Shown here one piece after another: positions 14,710 through 23,796 of a stretch of 64,000 nt of DNA. The stretch's first letter is position 1, and every line of letters begins with the position of its first letter. The notes beneath the pieces are model-generated. The model ran no database searches, was not told the DNA's origin, and saw only the letters and a program-made list of their open reading frames with translations. The stretch is from Pseudomonas sp. BN417 (GTDB lineage Bacteria; Pseudomonadota; Gammaproteobacteria; Pseudomonadales; Pseudomonadaceae). The stretch is from positions 45,140 through 109,139 of the forward strand of contig NZ_SSOJ01000163.1 in the NCBI RefSeq assembly GCF_029871205.1. The letters are read 5' to 3'. The position numbers and the translations under genes are program-made.

Positions 14710-16761
14710 ATGATCACGAGACGTCAGCTCCTGCAGTACAGCGCGTTCGCAGCGGGCGCCTATCTGCTTCCCAGCCACCCCTTTCTACGTCAGGCCCAGG
14801 CGGTCGCGTTCCTATCCAATGTCGGTTTACTGAGCGATCCGGCACTGCAGCCGAAGTTCGTCGAGCTTGCACCCAATGCGCTGGATCCGGCCTTCCTGTT
14901 CAAGGACCTAAACAGTGACGGCCATCCAAGCAAACTGCCGAATTTCAACATTCGCCTGAGTGAAACCGACCAACAGACAGGGCTTATCAACCCGAAGAAC
15001 CAAAGGAAGCTGTGGACCCGAGTCTGGGGCTACGGCAATAAGACCGTGAGCTGGCCGGGCCAGACCATCCAGGTTGTCAGCAGTTCGGCCGGCGGCGCCG
15101 ACGAAACCATCGTGCGCTGGAGGAACGAACTGCAGAGCAGGCAGCACCTGCTTCCCCTCGACACTAACTTGCACTGGTGCTATGCGCTGCACGGCGAGCA
15201 TTCGGCCAATGGCGTCGACTACCGGAAGTTCAGCATCAGAGAGAATGGCGTACCGATCAGCACCCACCTCCATGGCGGGAACAGCGATTTCCAGTTCGAC
15301 GGCAATCCCGAGTTCTTCTACAGCCCCTATGCCAAGGTCAGGGGGCCTCAGTGGGACTTCGTTGACGGCGGTTTCACCGACCGCTTCCGTTACAACAATG
15401 GCGTGCCAGCCAACCACCTCTGGTATCACGATCACGCCCTGGGCATTACCCGGCTCAACGTCTATGCCGGCCTCGCGGGCCAGTACTTCGTCCGCGACGA
15501 GTTTGATACCGGGCAGGCGAACAACCCGCTGAACCTGCCCGCCTACCCTTACGAGCTGGCCTATCTCATCCAGGATCGGATGTTCACCGAGAAGGGCGCG
15601 TTGTTCTATCCGGCCTTTCCGGGCGATCCCTCCTACGCCGACTTCATCACCGGCGAAGGCGCGATCCTGCCACCTGAACTCTTCCCCAACGGTGGCCCGA
15701 CCGCGCTGGCCGAGTTCTTCGGCGATCACATCGTCGTCAACGGCAAGATCTGGCCCAAGGCCAATGTCGAGCCGCGTCACTATCGCGTGCGCCTGGTGAA
15801 CGGCTGCGATTCGCGGTTCATGGTGCTCCAGTTTGTGGCTGTCGCCCCTGGCGTCGCGGATCCCAAGCACTCTAGCGCCGGCGCACCACTGCCCTTCTGG
15901 GTCATTGGTAGCGACCAGGGACTTGGCACTCCGCGCCAGACTGACACCCTGGTGTTCGAGCCAGGCGGACGCTACGACGTCGTCATCGACTTCTCGCAGG
16001 TCCCCGCCGGTAACCGCGTCATCATGAAAAACCTCGGGGGCGATACGCCGTTTGGCGGCGCCTTCGGTGATGACCTTGCCCCGGAAGACCTGTTCGACGA
16101 TCGCCAAACCGACCGGGTCATGGCCTTCGATGTGGTCAAGCCGAAATCCGGCGTGCCGGACAACTTCAACCCCGGAAGCCTCCCCAGCTATGCGGGCGTA
16201 TCCGGCGGTGCCTCGACCCGCAGGGTCGCGCTCTTCGAAGGCATGGATCAATTCGGGCGGCTCCAGCCTCTGCTGGGCACCGTCAAGGATGGCAACCTCA
16301 ACACCACGAACGTCGCCACCGCTTACGCGTGGTTCCAACCGACAACCGAGACTCCGGGCGTGGACACAACGGAGATATGGGAGATCTACAACTTCACCGC
16401 CGACGCCCACCCGGTCCACCTGCATCTGGTCAACTTCGAGATCCTCGACCGGCAGGTATTCGAGTACCAGGTCACCGGTTCGCAGATGACCCATCAGCAC
16501 GACGGCATGACCGGCGAGGCGCCGGAGATTTCCTTCGTCGGGAATTTCGCCCCCGCTCCCGTCGGACCGGAGTACTTCGAGGCGGCTCCCAGGGACATGG
16601 TCATGGCGTTGCCGGGAAACCCCGAGCCCGAGTCCGGCAATCCCACGGGCCAGATGGTTCGGGTAAAAGCCCACTTCAACAAGTCGGGCCAATATGTATG
16701 GCACTGCCACATCCTCTCGCATGAGGACCACGAGATGATGCGGATACTCCAGGTGGGTTGA
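14710..16761 (+). CDS. Exported multicopper oxidase (CotA/laccase-like)
   Basis: This 683-residue oxidase has all four copper-binding motifs: THLHGG (about 183-188), WYHDHALG (about 237-244), HPVHLHLVNF (567-576) and WHCHILSHEDHEMM (664-677). The last includes the type-1 copper Cys and its axial Met. The N-terminus ITRRQLLQY followed by a hydrophobic stretch and QAQA is a twin-arginine signal, so it should be exported folded to the periplasm. ATG 14710 is chosen over 14695 because GGGA lies before it and the Tat motif then sits at residues 2-8. An ANR box upstream predicts low-oxygen expression, which is unusual for an O2-consuming enzyme. It may oxidise metals or phenols or protect against copper. 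Confidence 0.92.
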   Translation: MITRRQLLQYSAFAAGAYLLPSHPFLRQAQAVAFLSNVGLLSDPALQPKFVELAPNALDPAFLFKDLNSDGHPSKLPNFNIRLSETDQQTGLINPKNQRKLWTRVWGYGNKTVSWPGQTIQVVSSSAGGADETIVRWRNELQSRQHLLPLDTNLHWCYALHGEHSANGVDYRKFSIRENGVPISTHLHGGNSDFQFDGNPEFFYSPYAKVRGPQWDFVDGGFTDRFRYNNGVPANHLWYHDHALGITRLNVYAGLAGQYFVRDEFDTGQANNPLNLPAYPYELAYLIQDRMFTEKGALFYPAFPGDPSYADFITGEGAILPPELFPNGGPTALAEFFGDHIVVNGKIWPKANVEPRHYRVRLVNGCDSRFMVLQFVAVAPGVADPKHSSAGAPLPFWVIGSDQGLGTPRQTDTLVFEPGGRYDVVIDFSQVPAGNRVIMKNLGGDTPFGGAFGDDLAPEDLFDDRQTDRVMAFDVVKPKSGVPDNFNPGSLPSYAGVSGGASTRRVALFEGMDQFGRLQPLLGTVKDGNLNTTNVATAYAWFQPTTETPGVDTTEIWEIYNFTADAHPVHLHLVNFEILDRQVFEYQVTGSQMTHQHDGMTGEAPEISFVGNFAPAPVGPEYFEAAPRDMVMALPGNPEPESGNPTGQMVRVKAHFNKSGQYVWHCHILSHEDHEMMRILQVG

Positions 16762-16992
16762 ACGGGGCGGTATCTGGACGATCCCGCAGACCCCAGCCAT
16801 CCCTGCGACTGTCGATGGACCTTCGGACGCAGGGATCCTGAAAGAATTGGAGCAAGCGGTCTCGCTCGGGTCGAACCGACCAGGCCCGCCGGGGCCGATC
16901 CCCCTGCCCGCACCAGCCAGACCACGCACCGTTCCAGCTCGCGTAGTTGGAGGGGTTCCACCTGCTTCTCCGGTGTCGAATGGAGCGCACGT

Positions 16993-18291
16993 ATGTTTAA
17001 TACACCCAGAACGGCGGTTGCTTGGTGGCTGCCAATGAAGAACCATAATTCGATACGCAGCCGAATGGTCGCTGCCTTTTTGCTGTTAGCGGCGATCATC
17101 GGTGGAGTATTCGCCGGCTCGGCTTTCTTCGTGATCGAGGAGATCGAGAACCAACTGATCGATAAGCGCCTGGTTCGAGTAACCGAACTCTGGACTTCAG
17201 GCTTAATCAGTACAACGCAGCTGCAAGCGAGCGACCTGAGTTTCTTTGTCGGCCAGCAATTGCCACAGTCTTTGCAGCGCCTGGACTCAGGGCCCCATGA
17301 ATTGCGTCTGAATGGTCGGACATTGCACGTGTTGATTGGCGAGGCGGACGGCCAGCGCTATGCCGTGGTGGATGACCAAAGCGACTTCGAAGCGATTGAA
17401 GACCGTACCTATATTGCCTTGAGCCTGGCGTTTCTGGGCGGCCTCGCATTGGCGTTACTAATTGGGCGGGCCAGCGCAAGCCGGGTGATTCTGCCCCTGA
17501 CTGAACTGGCCTCTGCAGTGCAGGATGAGCAGCGAGAGGAAACGCTTCCCGGGCTAGATGCAGCCGACGAGATCGGCGTATTGGCCCGTGCGATCGAAGA
17601 TCGCACCAACGAACTTAGGCGGGCTCTCCAGCGCGAGCGTTGGTTCACGGCTGACGTCAGTCATGAATTGCGTAATCCGCTGACTATCCTGCTCAGCGCG
17701 GCAGAAGTACTGGAGCGGCGCTTGAAGGATCATCCCAAATTGCTGACGATGACCGAGCGGATTCGGCATAACGCTGCGGACATCGCGCAACAAATGAGCG
17801 CCTTGTTGGAACTGGCGCAGGTACCCGAGAGTACTCACCTTTTCCGTGTAGCCTTGCGTCCGCTGATTGAGCAGGAACTGCAACGCTGCCAACTGCTGCT
17901 GCAGGGAAAACCCTTGGCGATCGAGTTTATCTCGACTGAAGACGTGCTGGTCCCCGCCATTCCGGAGCTGGTTGCCATCGCGGTAAGCCACCTCTTACGT
18001 AATGCCAGCTTGCATACTGAACGGGGCGTAATAACGGTCCGACTGAACTCCAGCGGCATCGTGATTGAGGGCCGTGGAACGGGGGCCGCTGATGCCGTCG
18101 AGAAACCTCCGGCCGATCGACTTACCCATGACCACGACGCCACTGGCTTGAGCTTGTCTATCGTCAAGCGCGTGGCCGACCACTTGGGGTGGTCGGTGCA
18201 CTACACATCCGCGTCGGCGGAAGTTAGCCGATACTTCCTGGCGTTTGACCTTAAGCGCAGCCAAGTGTTGCCGATGGCGTGCGCGGGTTGA
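16993..18291 (+). CDS. Orphan membrane sensor histidine kinase
   Basis: This 432-residue sensor has a first membrane helix (about 25-47), a short periplasmic domain (about 48-140), a second helix (about 141-160) and a HAMP-like linker. The phosphoacceptor is His224 in FTADVSHELRNPLT. The ATPase part has VSHLLRNASLHT as N-box and GLSLSIVKRVADHLGW near the end. The usual G1 box (DxGxG) is replaced by IEGRGTGAA, so ATP binding may be weakened. GGAG lies 8 bases before ATG 16993; an alternative start at 17035 lacks a site. No response regulator gene is adjacent on either side. The signal is unknown. Confidence 0.85.
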   Translation: MFNTPRTAVAWWLPMKNHNSIRSRMVAAFLLLAAIIGGVFAGSAFFVIEEIENQLIDKRLVRVTELWTSGLISTTQLQASDLSFFVGQQLPQSLQRLDSGPHELRLNGRTLHVLIGEADGQRYAVVDDQSDFEAIEDRTYIALSLAFLGGLALALLIGRASASRVILPLTELASAVQDEQREETLPGLDAADEIGVLARAIEDRTNELRRALQRERWFTADVSHELRNPLTILLSAAEVLERRLKDHPKLLTMTERIRHNAADIAQQMSALLELAQVPESTHLFRVALRPLIEQELQRCQLLLQGKPLAIEFISTEDVLVPAIPELVAIAVSHLLRNASLHTERGVITVRLNSSGIVIEGRGTGAADAVEKPPADRLTHDHDATGLSLSIVKRVADHLGWSVHYTSASAEVSRYFLAFDLKRSQVLPMACAG

Positions 18292-18299
18292 CAGCGCGT

Positions 18300-18664
18300 G
18301 TACACGCCCGGCGACTCTGATCCATCACAAGGGGCCGCTGTCGACCATGACGTCCCAGTCCTGGGAAGAGCTGGACGCCTCCAGCACTGCGATAGACACC
18401 GCATGGTTTGCGCGCCTCCAGGATGTCGATCCGTCCGGTAGCGTCCGAAATGTCACCGCCGGACACCTGCGCGAGGTGGATGAACGACAAAGTTGGATCG
18501 GTGCCCCGGTGCTTCCCTGCACGACTGCTCGGCCGGTGCCGATAGGAGAGATGGTGAAATTCCATACTCCACTGGTAGTAAATGCCCGACGCTTCAGAGC
18601 GGGGCACCGCATTCGATTGGTCCTCGCGAACGATGACCAGGACCTGGACCAGGCTATCCCCTAG
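18300..18664 (+). pseudogene. 3' fragment of a CocE/NonD-family hydrolase
   Basis: The frame around 18300-18664 encodes only the C-terminal jelly-roll region of X-Pro dipeptidyl-peptidase/cocaine-esterase proteins. Visible parts are AIDTAWFARLQDVDPSGSVRNVT and FRAGHRIRLVLAND, both standard for that domain. The catalytic alpha/beta hydrolase domain (about 400 residues) is missing, and the frame starts inside the end of the kinase gene. It is a remnant without a plausible start. It marks an old deletion junction between the kinase and the block that follows. Confidence 0.65.
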
Positions 18665-18801
18665 CTTCTGGAGTTCCGACACACGATTGTGGGTAGCAGC
18701 AGCTTAAATTCGATACGTTCCTCCTCTCGGCTGCTCCTTCCTATTCAGAGGCTGAAGTAATACCGCCATGGGAATGGCGAAAAGAAGGTAAAACAACTAC
18801 A

Positions 18802-18825
18802 GGCCACCTTCGGGTGGCCTTTTTG
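18802..18825 (+). terminator. Rho-independent terminator with UUCG loop, no gene upstream
   Basis: A perfect stem AGGCCACC / GGTGGCCT with a TTCG tetraloop is followed by four T. No intact plus-strand gene lies in the preceding 500 bases, so it probably belonged to the lost hydrolase or another deleted gene, or ends an unrecognised RNA. Confidence 0.78.
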
Positions 18826-18895
18826 CATTAGCGGGTAATACTTCTCTGCAAAGGCGGGCGTGTTGCTGGTGGCGCGCGCCGCCGGGAGGTGTGAG

Positions 18896-19825
18896 GTGAA
18901 AAAGCTATCAATTGTGGGTGTCGGTATGGTGGGTGAGGCGGCGGCTCAGATCATCGCCCGGGAAGAGTTCTGTCGTGAGTTGGTGTTGATTGATGTGCAG
19001 GGTGAGTTGGCAAAGGGCAAGGCGCTGGACGTCTGGCAAGCGGCAGTTGAGTCAGGTTCTGATACCCGGGTTTACGGTGGGTCCAATGCCGAATTGCTGC
19101 AGGATTCCGACCTGGTGGTGATTACGGCGGGTGTGCCCCGCAAGCCTGGTCAGTCGCGCCAGGATGTATTGAGTATCAATCTGCCAATTCTCGATAGCAT
19201 CATGCTGGATATTAATCGTCATGCTCCGGCGGCGACGGTGTTGGTGGTGTCGAACCCGGTCGACGTGCTGACCTATCGGGCTTGGAGTCTCAGTGGGCTG
19301 GGACGCGACAGGGTGTTCGGGCAGGCGGGGGTGCTGGATACAGCGCGCATGAAGTGTTTCATTGCCGAGGAGACAGGGTTTTCTGCTCGGGATATCACGG
19401 CACTGGTGCTGGGAGGGCATGGCGATAGCATGGTGCCGTTGATGCGGTACTGTGCGGTCGGTTCGGTGCCGCTGTCCCACTTCCTGTCCAGTGAGCAGAT
19501 AGAGCGGATTGTGCAGCGCACACGTCAGGGTGGCGGCGAGATTCTGGGTTTGAAGAAGCTGGGGAGCGCCTGCGATGCACCGGGCGTGGCAATTGCACAG
19601 ATGGTGGATGCTATCGCCAATGGGCGAAACCGCATTTTGCCGGCGGTCGTGATTCTCGAGGGCGAGTACGGGCGAACAGATATTGCCATGGGTGTCCCCT
19701 GTGTGCTGGCAGAGGAGGGGGTTGTCCGGGTGATCGAGTTGCCTCTGGATGCGCAGGAGCAGGCGATGTTCGACCACTCTGCAGATCAGGTGGTGCGTGA
19801 TATTGCTGAAATGAATGCTTTGTGA
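18896..19825 (+). CDS. Malate dehydrogenase, LDH-like NAD-dependent type
   Basis: This 309-residue cytosolic enzyme would interconvert malate and oxaloacetate with NAD(H). The nucleotide motif is GVGMVGEAAA (about 7-16). The substrate loop GVPRKPGQSRQD has the Arg pair of malate dehydrogenases where lactate enzymes have Gln. VVSNPVDVLTY and GGHGDSMVPLM carry the substrate-binding and catalytic His regions. The GTG at 18896 is preferred: GGGAGG lies 6 bases before it and the sequence KKLSIVGVG then starts as in the family. It is the first gene of the next block and converges on RidA. The substrate may differ from malate in vivo. Confidence 0.85.
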   Translation: MKKLSIVGVGMVGEAAAQIIAREEFCRELVLIDVQGELAKGKALDVWQAAVESGSDTRVYGGSNAELLQDSDLVVITAGVPRKPGQSRQDVLSINLPILDSIMLDINRHAPAATVLVVSNPVDVLTYRAWSLSGLGRDRVFGQAGVLDTARMKCFIAEETGFSARDITALVLGGHGDSMVPLMRYCAVGSVPLSHFLSSEQIERIVQRTRQGGGEILGLKKLGSACDAPGVAIAQMVDAIANGRNRILPAVVILEGEYGRTDIAMGVPCVLAEEGVVRVIELPLDAQEQAMFDHSADQVVRDIAEMNAL

Positions 19826-19931
19826 GCGGGGGTATATGAGGGGGTTTTGGGCGCAAGGGGGAGTGGAGCGCCGGCCCCTGGCGCTCGGGGTCATGGTGTT
19901 GCCTGGTGTCAGGCAGTGGCACCATGATCTT

Positions 19932-20085
19932 TTATGGGTCTGAACAGGCCGGATAGTCGCGTTTATTGGTGAACACCAGATAGCTGCTGGCGTTCACCGC
20001 GTCACGAAAGTGATTGCCGAGCCCTCCCCTACTTTGCCTTACCTGCACGCTGGGCACGTAGGCGGTGCGATCGCTGCCGCCGACT
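19932..20085 (-). pseudogene. Fragment of an unidentified gene (3' end) under the RidA gene end
   Basis: Reading the minus strand, a frame ending at the TAA at 19932-19934 gives GGLGNHFRDAVNASSYLVF, then TNKRDYPACSDP. It looks protein-like rather than random, but its family was not recognised. It overlaps the last codons of RidA in another frame. A deletion may have joined the end of this gene to the end of ridA. Confidence 0.28.
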
Positions 20086-20454
20086 GGCTAAGAGATTTCC
20101 TCTAGTCGTCGATTTCAGGCAAAAGCCAAATACTTGGATCTCGATCAGGTATCCACCCAGGTCACCTTGGACGCAAGCACGTACCGGCTTGCAGAAACCG
20201 TCGACCCAGGCGTCGTACACCGTATTGACCTGGTCGAACAACGCGTAATCGGCAATCCAGATCTGGACTCGGGTCAGATCGTTGCGCGTGATTCCAGCGC
20301 GGGCCATCAGCTCTTCGATCGCTGCCAGAGCCTGGCGTGTCTGCCCGGTGACATCTAGCGTGGGATCATCGGCAACTATCCCGGCAGTTTCGAAAAAAGG
20401 ACCGTAGGCCACTGCCAGGGACATGCGCTGTCCTTCGTCAAAGCGCGCGATCAT
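20029..20454 (-). CDS. RidA/YjgF-family enamine/imine deaminase, with an odd C-terminus
   Basis: This 141-residue protein has a RidA core: MIARFDEGQRMSLAV at the start, FETAGIVADDPTLDVTGQTRQ in the middle, and VRACVQGDLGGYLIEIQV near residue 110. RidA proteins hydrolyse reactive enamine/imine intermediates such as 2-aminoacrylate made by PLP lyases and dehydratases. The usual length is about 115-130. Here a basic tail (LLASRRQRSHRLRAQRAGKAK) extends past the fold and is probably read-through into foreign sequence. The conserved Arg is in PVRACVQ. It lies 103 bases after the aldehyde dehydrogenase on the same strand, fitting an amino-acid catabolic operon. Confidence 0.82.
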   Translation of the reverse strand: MIARFDEGQRMSLAVAYGPFFETAGIVADDPTLDVTGQTRQALAAIEELMARAGITRNDLTRVQIWIADYALFDQVNTVYDAWVDGFCKPVRACVQGDLGGYLIEIQVFGFCLKSTTRGNLLASRRQRSHRLRAQRAGKAK

Positions 20455-20557
20455 TGCGTATCCATCTCCTTGCAGACTGAAAAAAACGCACCGGACGGCG
20501 CGGCGAGCAGACCCGCCCGATGCAAAGGACGACCGTGAACGGACGTCGCCCGACGGT

Positions 20558-21976
20558 TCAGCTCAAATCGTTGATGCACACCACCTTCGGTTGCGTCATG
20601 TCCTCGTAGGCGAAGCGCACACCTTCGCGGCCCAGGCTGCCGTATTTGAAGCCGCCGAAGGGCATGGCGTCGAAGCGGTAGTCGGAGGAGTCGTTGATCA
20701 TCACCCCGCCTGCCTCGATGCGCTTCGCGGCGCCCAGTGCGCGCTTGAGGTCCGCGGTGAAGATGCCCGCGTGCAGGCTGTACTCTGGCTCGTTGGCCAG
20801 GGCCACGGCCTCGTCCAGGCTGTCGAACGGCTCCAGCACCACCACCGGAGCGAACACTTCGTGGCACCACAGGCGGCTCTCATGGCTCACCCGCTCCAGT
20901 ACGGTCGGTGCATACAGGGTGCCCTGGCGACGGTGGCCACAGAGCAGGCGTGCTCCCTCGGCCAGGGCCTCCGTCACCACCTGCTCGGCGTTGCGTGCGG
21001 CCTGTTCGGTGATCATCGGACCAACGTCAGTCTTGCGGCAGCTTGGATCACCCACCACCAGCGCCTGGCTCAATGCCACGAAGCGTTCACGGAAGGCCTC
21101 GTAGATCGACGCCTGCACGAGGATGCGCTGCGTGCCAATGCAGTTCTGCCCCGCTGCCCAGAAGGCGCCGGACACGCAGGATTCGACCGTGGCCTCCAGC
21201 TCGCAATCCTCAAGTACCAGCACCGGTGCGTTGCCGCCCAGGTCCATCGCCAGCTTCTTCAGGCCGGCGTTGCGGGCGATGTTCTCGCCGGTGACGAAGC
21301 CGCCGGTGAAGGAGATCATCCGCACCTCACGGGCGGCAGTGAGCGCCTTGCCCAGCTCCGCACCGCCGGTGGCGATGGTCACGACGGACTCCGGCAGGCC
21401 GGCTTCGCGCAGGCAGTCCACCAGCTTGCACGCCGACAGGGGCGCCAACTCCGAGGGCTTGAGCAACACCGCGTTGCCACCGGCGATGGCTGGGCCGAGC
21501 TTGTGCGCCACCAGGTTCAGCGGGTCGTTGTAAGGGGTGATCGCCACGATCAGCCCCAGCGGCTCGCGGGTGAACCAGCCCTGGCGGGATTCGGAGCCCT
21601 CGTAGGAGTCGAACGGCACCACCTCGCCGGCATTACGCCTGGCCTCTTCGGCCGACAGCTTGAGGGTGTTGATACAGCGCTTCACCTCTTTCTCCGCCTG
21701 GCGTAGGGTCTTGCCCGCCTCGGCGACGATCAGTCCGGCGAAGGCAACGGCGTCCCGCTCGACCAGGCGCGCGGCGTCTTCGAGGATGCGTGCACGGCGA
21801 TGGCGCGGCAGCGCGGCACAGGTCCGCACGCCCGCCCGGGCCTGCTCCAGCAGGCCGGGAACGTCGGCGACACCGAGGCGGGGCACGCTGCCCACCTGGC
21901 TACCGTCGAAGGGGTTGAACACGTCGATCAAGGGGCTTTCCATGGCCTTGGCGAGGGCCAGACGGGATGCGGTCAT
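20558..21976 (-). CDS. NAD(P)-dependent aldehyde dehydrogenase, probable semialdehyde substrate
   Basis: This 472-residue ALDH-fold enzyme has the catalytic Cys279 in [12 protein letters not shown] and cofactor-binding segments [11 protein letters not shown] and [12 protein letters not shown]. The general-base Glu that normally precedes LGG is Asp245 here (AMDLGGNAP), a conservative but unusual change. GGGAG lies 7 bases before ATG 21976. It starts only 16 bases after the homoserine dehydrogenase stop, so the two are probably co-transcribed. Homoserine dehydrogenase run in reverse would make aspartate semialdehyde, which this enzyme could oxidise to aspartate. That assignment is inference from context; the sequence alone only shows a GapN/SSADH-like aldehyde dehydrogenase. 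Confidence 0.85.
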   Translation of the reverse strand: MTASRLALAKAMESPLIDVFNPFDGSQVGSVPRLGVADVPGLLEQARAGVRTCAALPRHRRARILEDAARLVERDAVAFAGLIVAEAGKTLRQAEKEVKRCINTLKLSAEEARRNAGEVVPFDSYEGSESRQGWFTREPLGLIVAITPYNDPLNLVAHKLGPAIAGGNAVLLKPSELAPLSACKLVDCLREAGLPESVVTIATGGAELGKALTAAREVRMISFTGGFVTGENIARNAGLKKLAMDLGGNAPVLVLEDCELEATVESCVSGAFWAAGQNCIGTQRILVQASIYEAFRERFVALSQALVVGDPSCRKTDVGPMITEQAARNAEQVVTEALAEGARLLCGHRRQGTLYAPTVLERVSHESRLWCHEVFAPVVVLEPFDSLDEAVALANEPEYSLHAGIFTADLKRALGAAKRIEAGGVMINDSSDYRFDAMPFGGFKYGSLGREGVRFAYEDMTQPKVVCINDLS

Positions 21977-21992
21977 GAGTGTTCTCCCAGGC

Positions 21993-23036
21993 TCAGCGCT
22001 TCGTACGCGCGGTGTGGATGGCGACGATGTCGGACAGCAGCGCGAAGGCAGTCTCGATACGCCCGGCCCCCGGACCGGAGACCGTCACCGCCCGCAGCAG
22101 TTCGGTGTTGAAGGACACCGCGTTGGTGGCGCCGGAGATGCCGGCCAGCGGGTGGCCGTTGTCCAGGCGGCGGGCCTCGACGCTGGCGCTCACCGAGCCG
22201 TCGGCCTGACGCTGGGCGGAGCCGATCAGCTTCCAGCGGGCGCCGGCCTGGCGAGCCTGTTCGAGGTCGGCGGCGCTCAGGCCGCTGATGCCGCTGCAAT
22301 GCACGTCATTCACCTGCAGGCGGGCGTCGAGCAGTTCGTTGGCGAGTATCACCACCTTCAGGCGTACATCGAATCCTTCGACGTCAGCGGTCGGGTCGGC
22401 CTCGGCGTAGCCCAGCTCCTGCGCCTGGCGCACCGCATCGGCGAAGCTCAGGCCTTCCTCCATGCGGGTCAGCACGTAGTTGGAGGTCCCGTTGAGGATG
22501 CCTTCGAAGCCGGTGATCACCGCGCCCGGCAGGGTCTGGCGCGCCGTGCGGATGACCGGGGTGCCGCTCATCACCGAGCCTTCGTACTCGAAGGCCACGC
22601 CATTGCGCTCGGCCAGGGCCTTGAGTTCGGCGCCGTGTAACGCGATCGGGCCCTTGTTGGTGGTGACCACATGCTTGCCACTCTCCAGTGCCCAGCGGCA
22701 GAAAGTGGCCGCCGGCTCACCGTCCACCGGATTGGTGAAGGTGGCCTCGGCAATGATGTCGGCGCCGGACTGCTTGATGATCGTCTCGTTGAACGCTTCG
22801 GCGGTGCCTCCCGGCAGTTCTGCGAATGCCCCTTTGGCGGCCGGCAGTGCGGCCAGTTGCGCAGCGTCCAGGCCGTCGCGGTTCATGATGGAGCCCAGGA
22901 AAAGGTCGGTCACGCCGACGATCTTCAGGCTGAAGCCCAGTTCGGCCTGCCAGGCCGCATTGCGCTCGGCGATCAGTTGGGCCAGGCCGCGGTTCACGCC
23001 GCCGAAACCAACCAGGGCAATCTTGTATTCGGACAT
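21993..23036 (-). CDS. Homoserine dehydrogenase (short form without ACT domain)
   Basis: This 347-residue enzyme has an NAD(P) domain (GFGGVNRG at 10-17, TTNKGP at 125-130) and the homoserine dehydrogenase catalytic domain ([40 protein letters not shown]). It lacks the C-terminal ACT domain that gives threonine feedback control in the biosynthetic Pseudomonas enzyme (about 430 residues). The start at 23036 has GGAGG 8 bases upstream. Its neighbours are an aldehyde dehydrogenase, RidA, an Lrp regulator and a threonine-synthase-like gene, not the usual thrB or lysC. This favours a catabolic or specialised role, oxidising homoserine to aspartate semialdehyde. It is preceded by a 250-base region that should hold its promoter. 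Confidence 0.9.
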   Translation of the reverse strand: MSEYKIALVGFGGVNRGLAQLIAERNAAWQAELGFSLKIVGVTDLFLGSIMNRDGLDAAQLAALPAAKGAFAELPGGTAEAFNETIIKQSGADIIAEATFTNPVDGEPAATFCRWALESGKHVVTTNKGPIALHGAELKALAERNGVAFEYEGSVMSGTPVIRTARQTLPGAVITGFEGILNGTSNYVLTRMEEGLSFADAVRQAQELGYAEADPTADVEGFDVRLKVVILANELLDARLQVNDVHCSGISGLSAADLEQARQAGARWKLIGSAQRQADGSVSASVEARRLDNGHPLAGISGATNAVSFNTELLRAVTVSGPGAGRIETAFALLSDIVAIHTARTKR

Positions 23037-23290
23037 CGGGTTGCCTCCCATACAGGCAGTTGCTTGATGGGTTCCAGCCTAAGAGCCGGGCGCTGGCAGT
23101 TGAATATGGCAATCCGCTGTATTTATTGGCCATTTTGACCAGAGCCGGCGCCTGCTGCGCAGATGCGGGGCGCAGCGGATAGCCCGGAGCGATCCGGCAA
23201 CATGGGCGAGAGGGAATTTCACGGATTTCATCCGGCTACGAGTGACGACAGTGGCCTCGCTCGAACCGGGCAGCCCATGCGAGCGCGCAT

Positions 23291-23323
23291 AAAAAACGCC
23301 GCCCGGACCAGGTCCGGGCGGCG
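23291..23323 (-). terminator. Strong minus-strand terminator after the Lrp-type gene
   Basis: An 11-bp stem (CGCCGCCCGGA / TCCGGGCGGCG) with a CCAGG-type loop is followed, on the minus strand, by six T. It ends the transcript of the threonine-synthase-like and Lrp genes and separates it from the homoserine dehydrogenase unit. Confidence 0.85.
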
Positions 23324-23345
23324 CTGAGGGCGCATGCTCCCCAGT

Positions 23346-23783
23346 TCAGATCACAGAGGAGAGCACGAAGGAGGTAACCGTGTTGGAAACGCCGGGCATG
23401 GCGGAAATCTCCTTCCACACCAGATGCACGCGCTCCGGCGTCGCCGCGTCGACCCGCAGCATGAGATCGAACTCACCACTCATGACTTCGCACTGGACGA
23501 TTTCCGGAATGCCTCGCAGGGCCTCCAGCACCTCCTCGCCGCGCATGCGGTCGTAGCGGTAGACGAAGATCACCGCGCTGATCAGCGACGCCGGACGACG
23601 GCCGTCGCCGGTCTTCACTGTGTAGCCCTGGATGGCGCCGTCGCGTTCCAGGCGTTCGATGCGCTGGCGAACGGCGTTGCGCGACAGGTTGACCTTGTCG
23701 CCAAGTTCCGCGTGGGCGATGCGCGCGTTGGCGGTGAGTTCGGCCAGGATGCGTTCGTCCAGCGGATCGAGGATGCGCTTCAT
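23346..23783 (-). CDS. Lrp/AsnC-family transcription regulator
   Basis: This 145-residue regulator has an N-terminal winged HTH (LDPLDERILAELTANARI then LGDKVNLSRNAVRQRIERLE, to about residue 48). The C-terminal RAM effector domain (about 65-145) has MSGEFDLMLRVDAATPERVH. GGGAGGG lies just before ATG 23783; the long upstream extension of the frame overlaps the threonine-synthase-like gene and is discarded. It lies 13 bases after that gene, in the same transcript. Lrp family members sense amino acids, so it probably reports the substrate of this cluster. Regulation of the neighbouring operons is inferred. Confidence 0.9.
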   Translation of the reverse strand: MKRILDPLDERILAELTANARIAHAELGDKVNLSRNAVRQRIERLERDGAIQGYTVKTGDGRRPASLISAVIFVYRYDRMRGEEVLEALRGIPEIVQCEVMSGEFDLMLRVDAATPERVHLVWKEISAMPGVSNTVTSFVLSSVI

Positions 23784-23796
23784 CGCCGCCCTCCCC

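Noticed and set aside
14908-17046. 712-codon open frame on the minus strand under the multicopper oxidase
   Set aside because: It is the codon-position shadow of a GC-rich gene. The plus frame has all four copper motifs, while the minus frame has no domain or start site.
19892-19924. Imperfect inverted repeat after the malate dehydrogenase gene as a terminator
   Set aside because: The arms are mismatched and only a short T stretch follows at a distance, so it is too weak to list.
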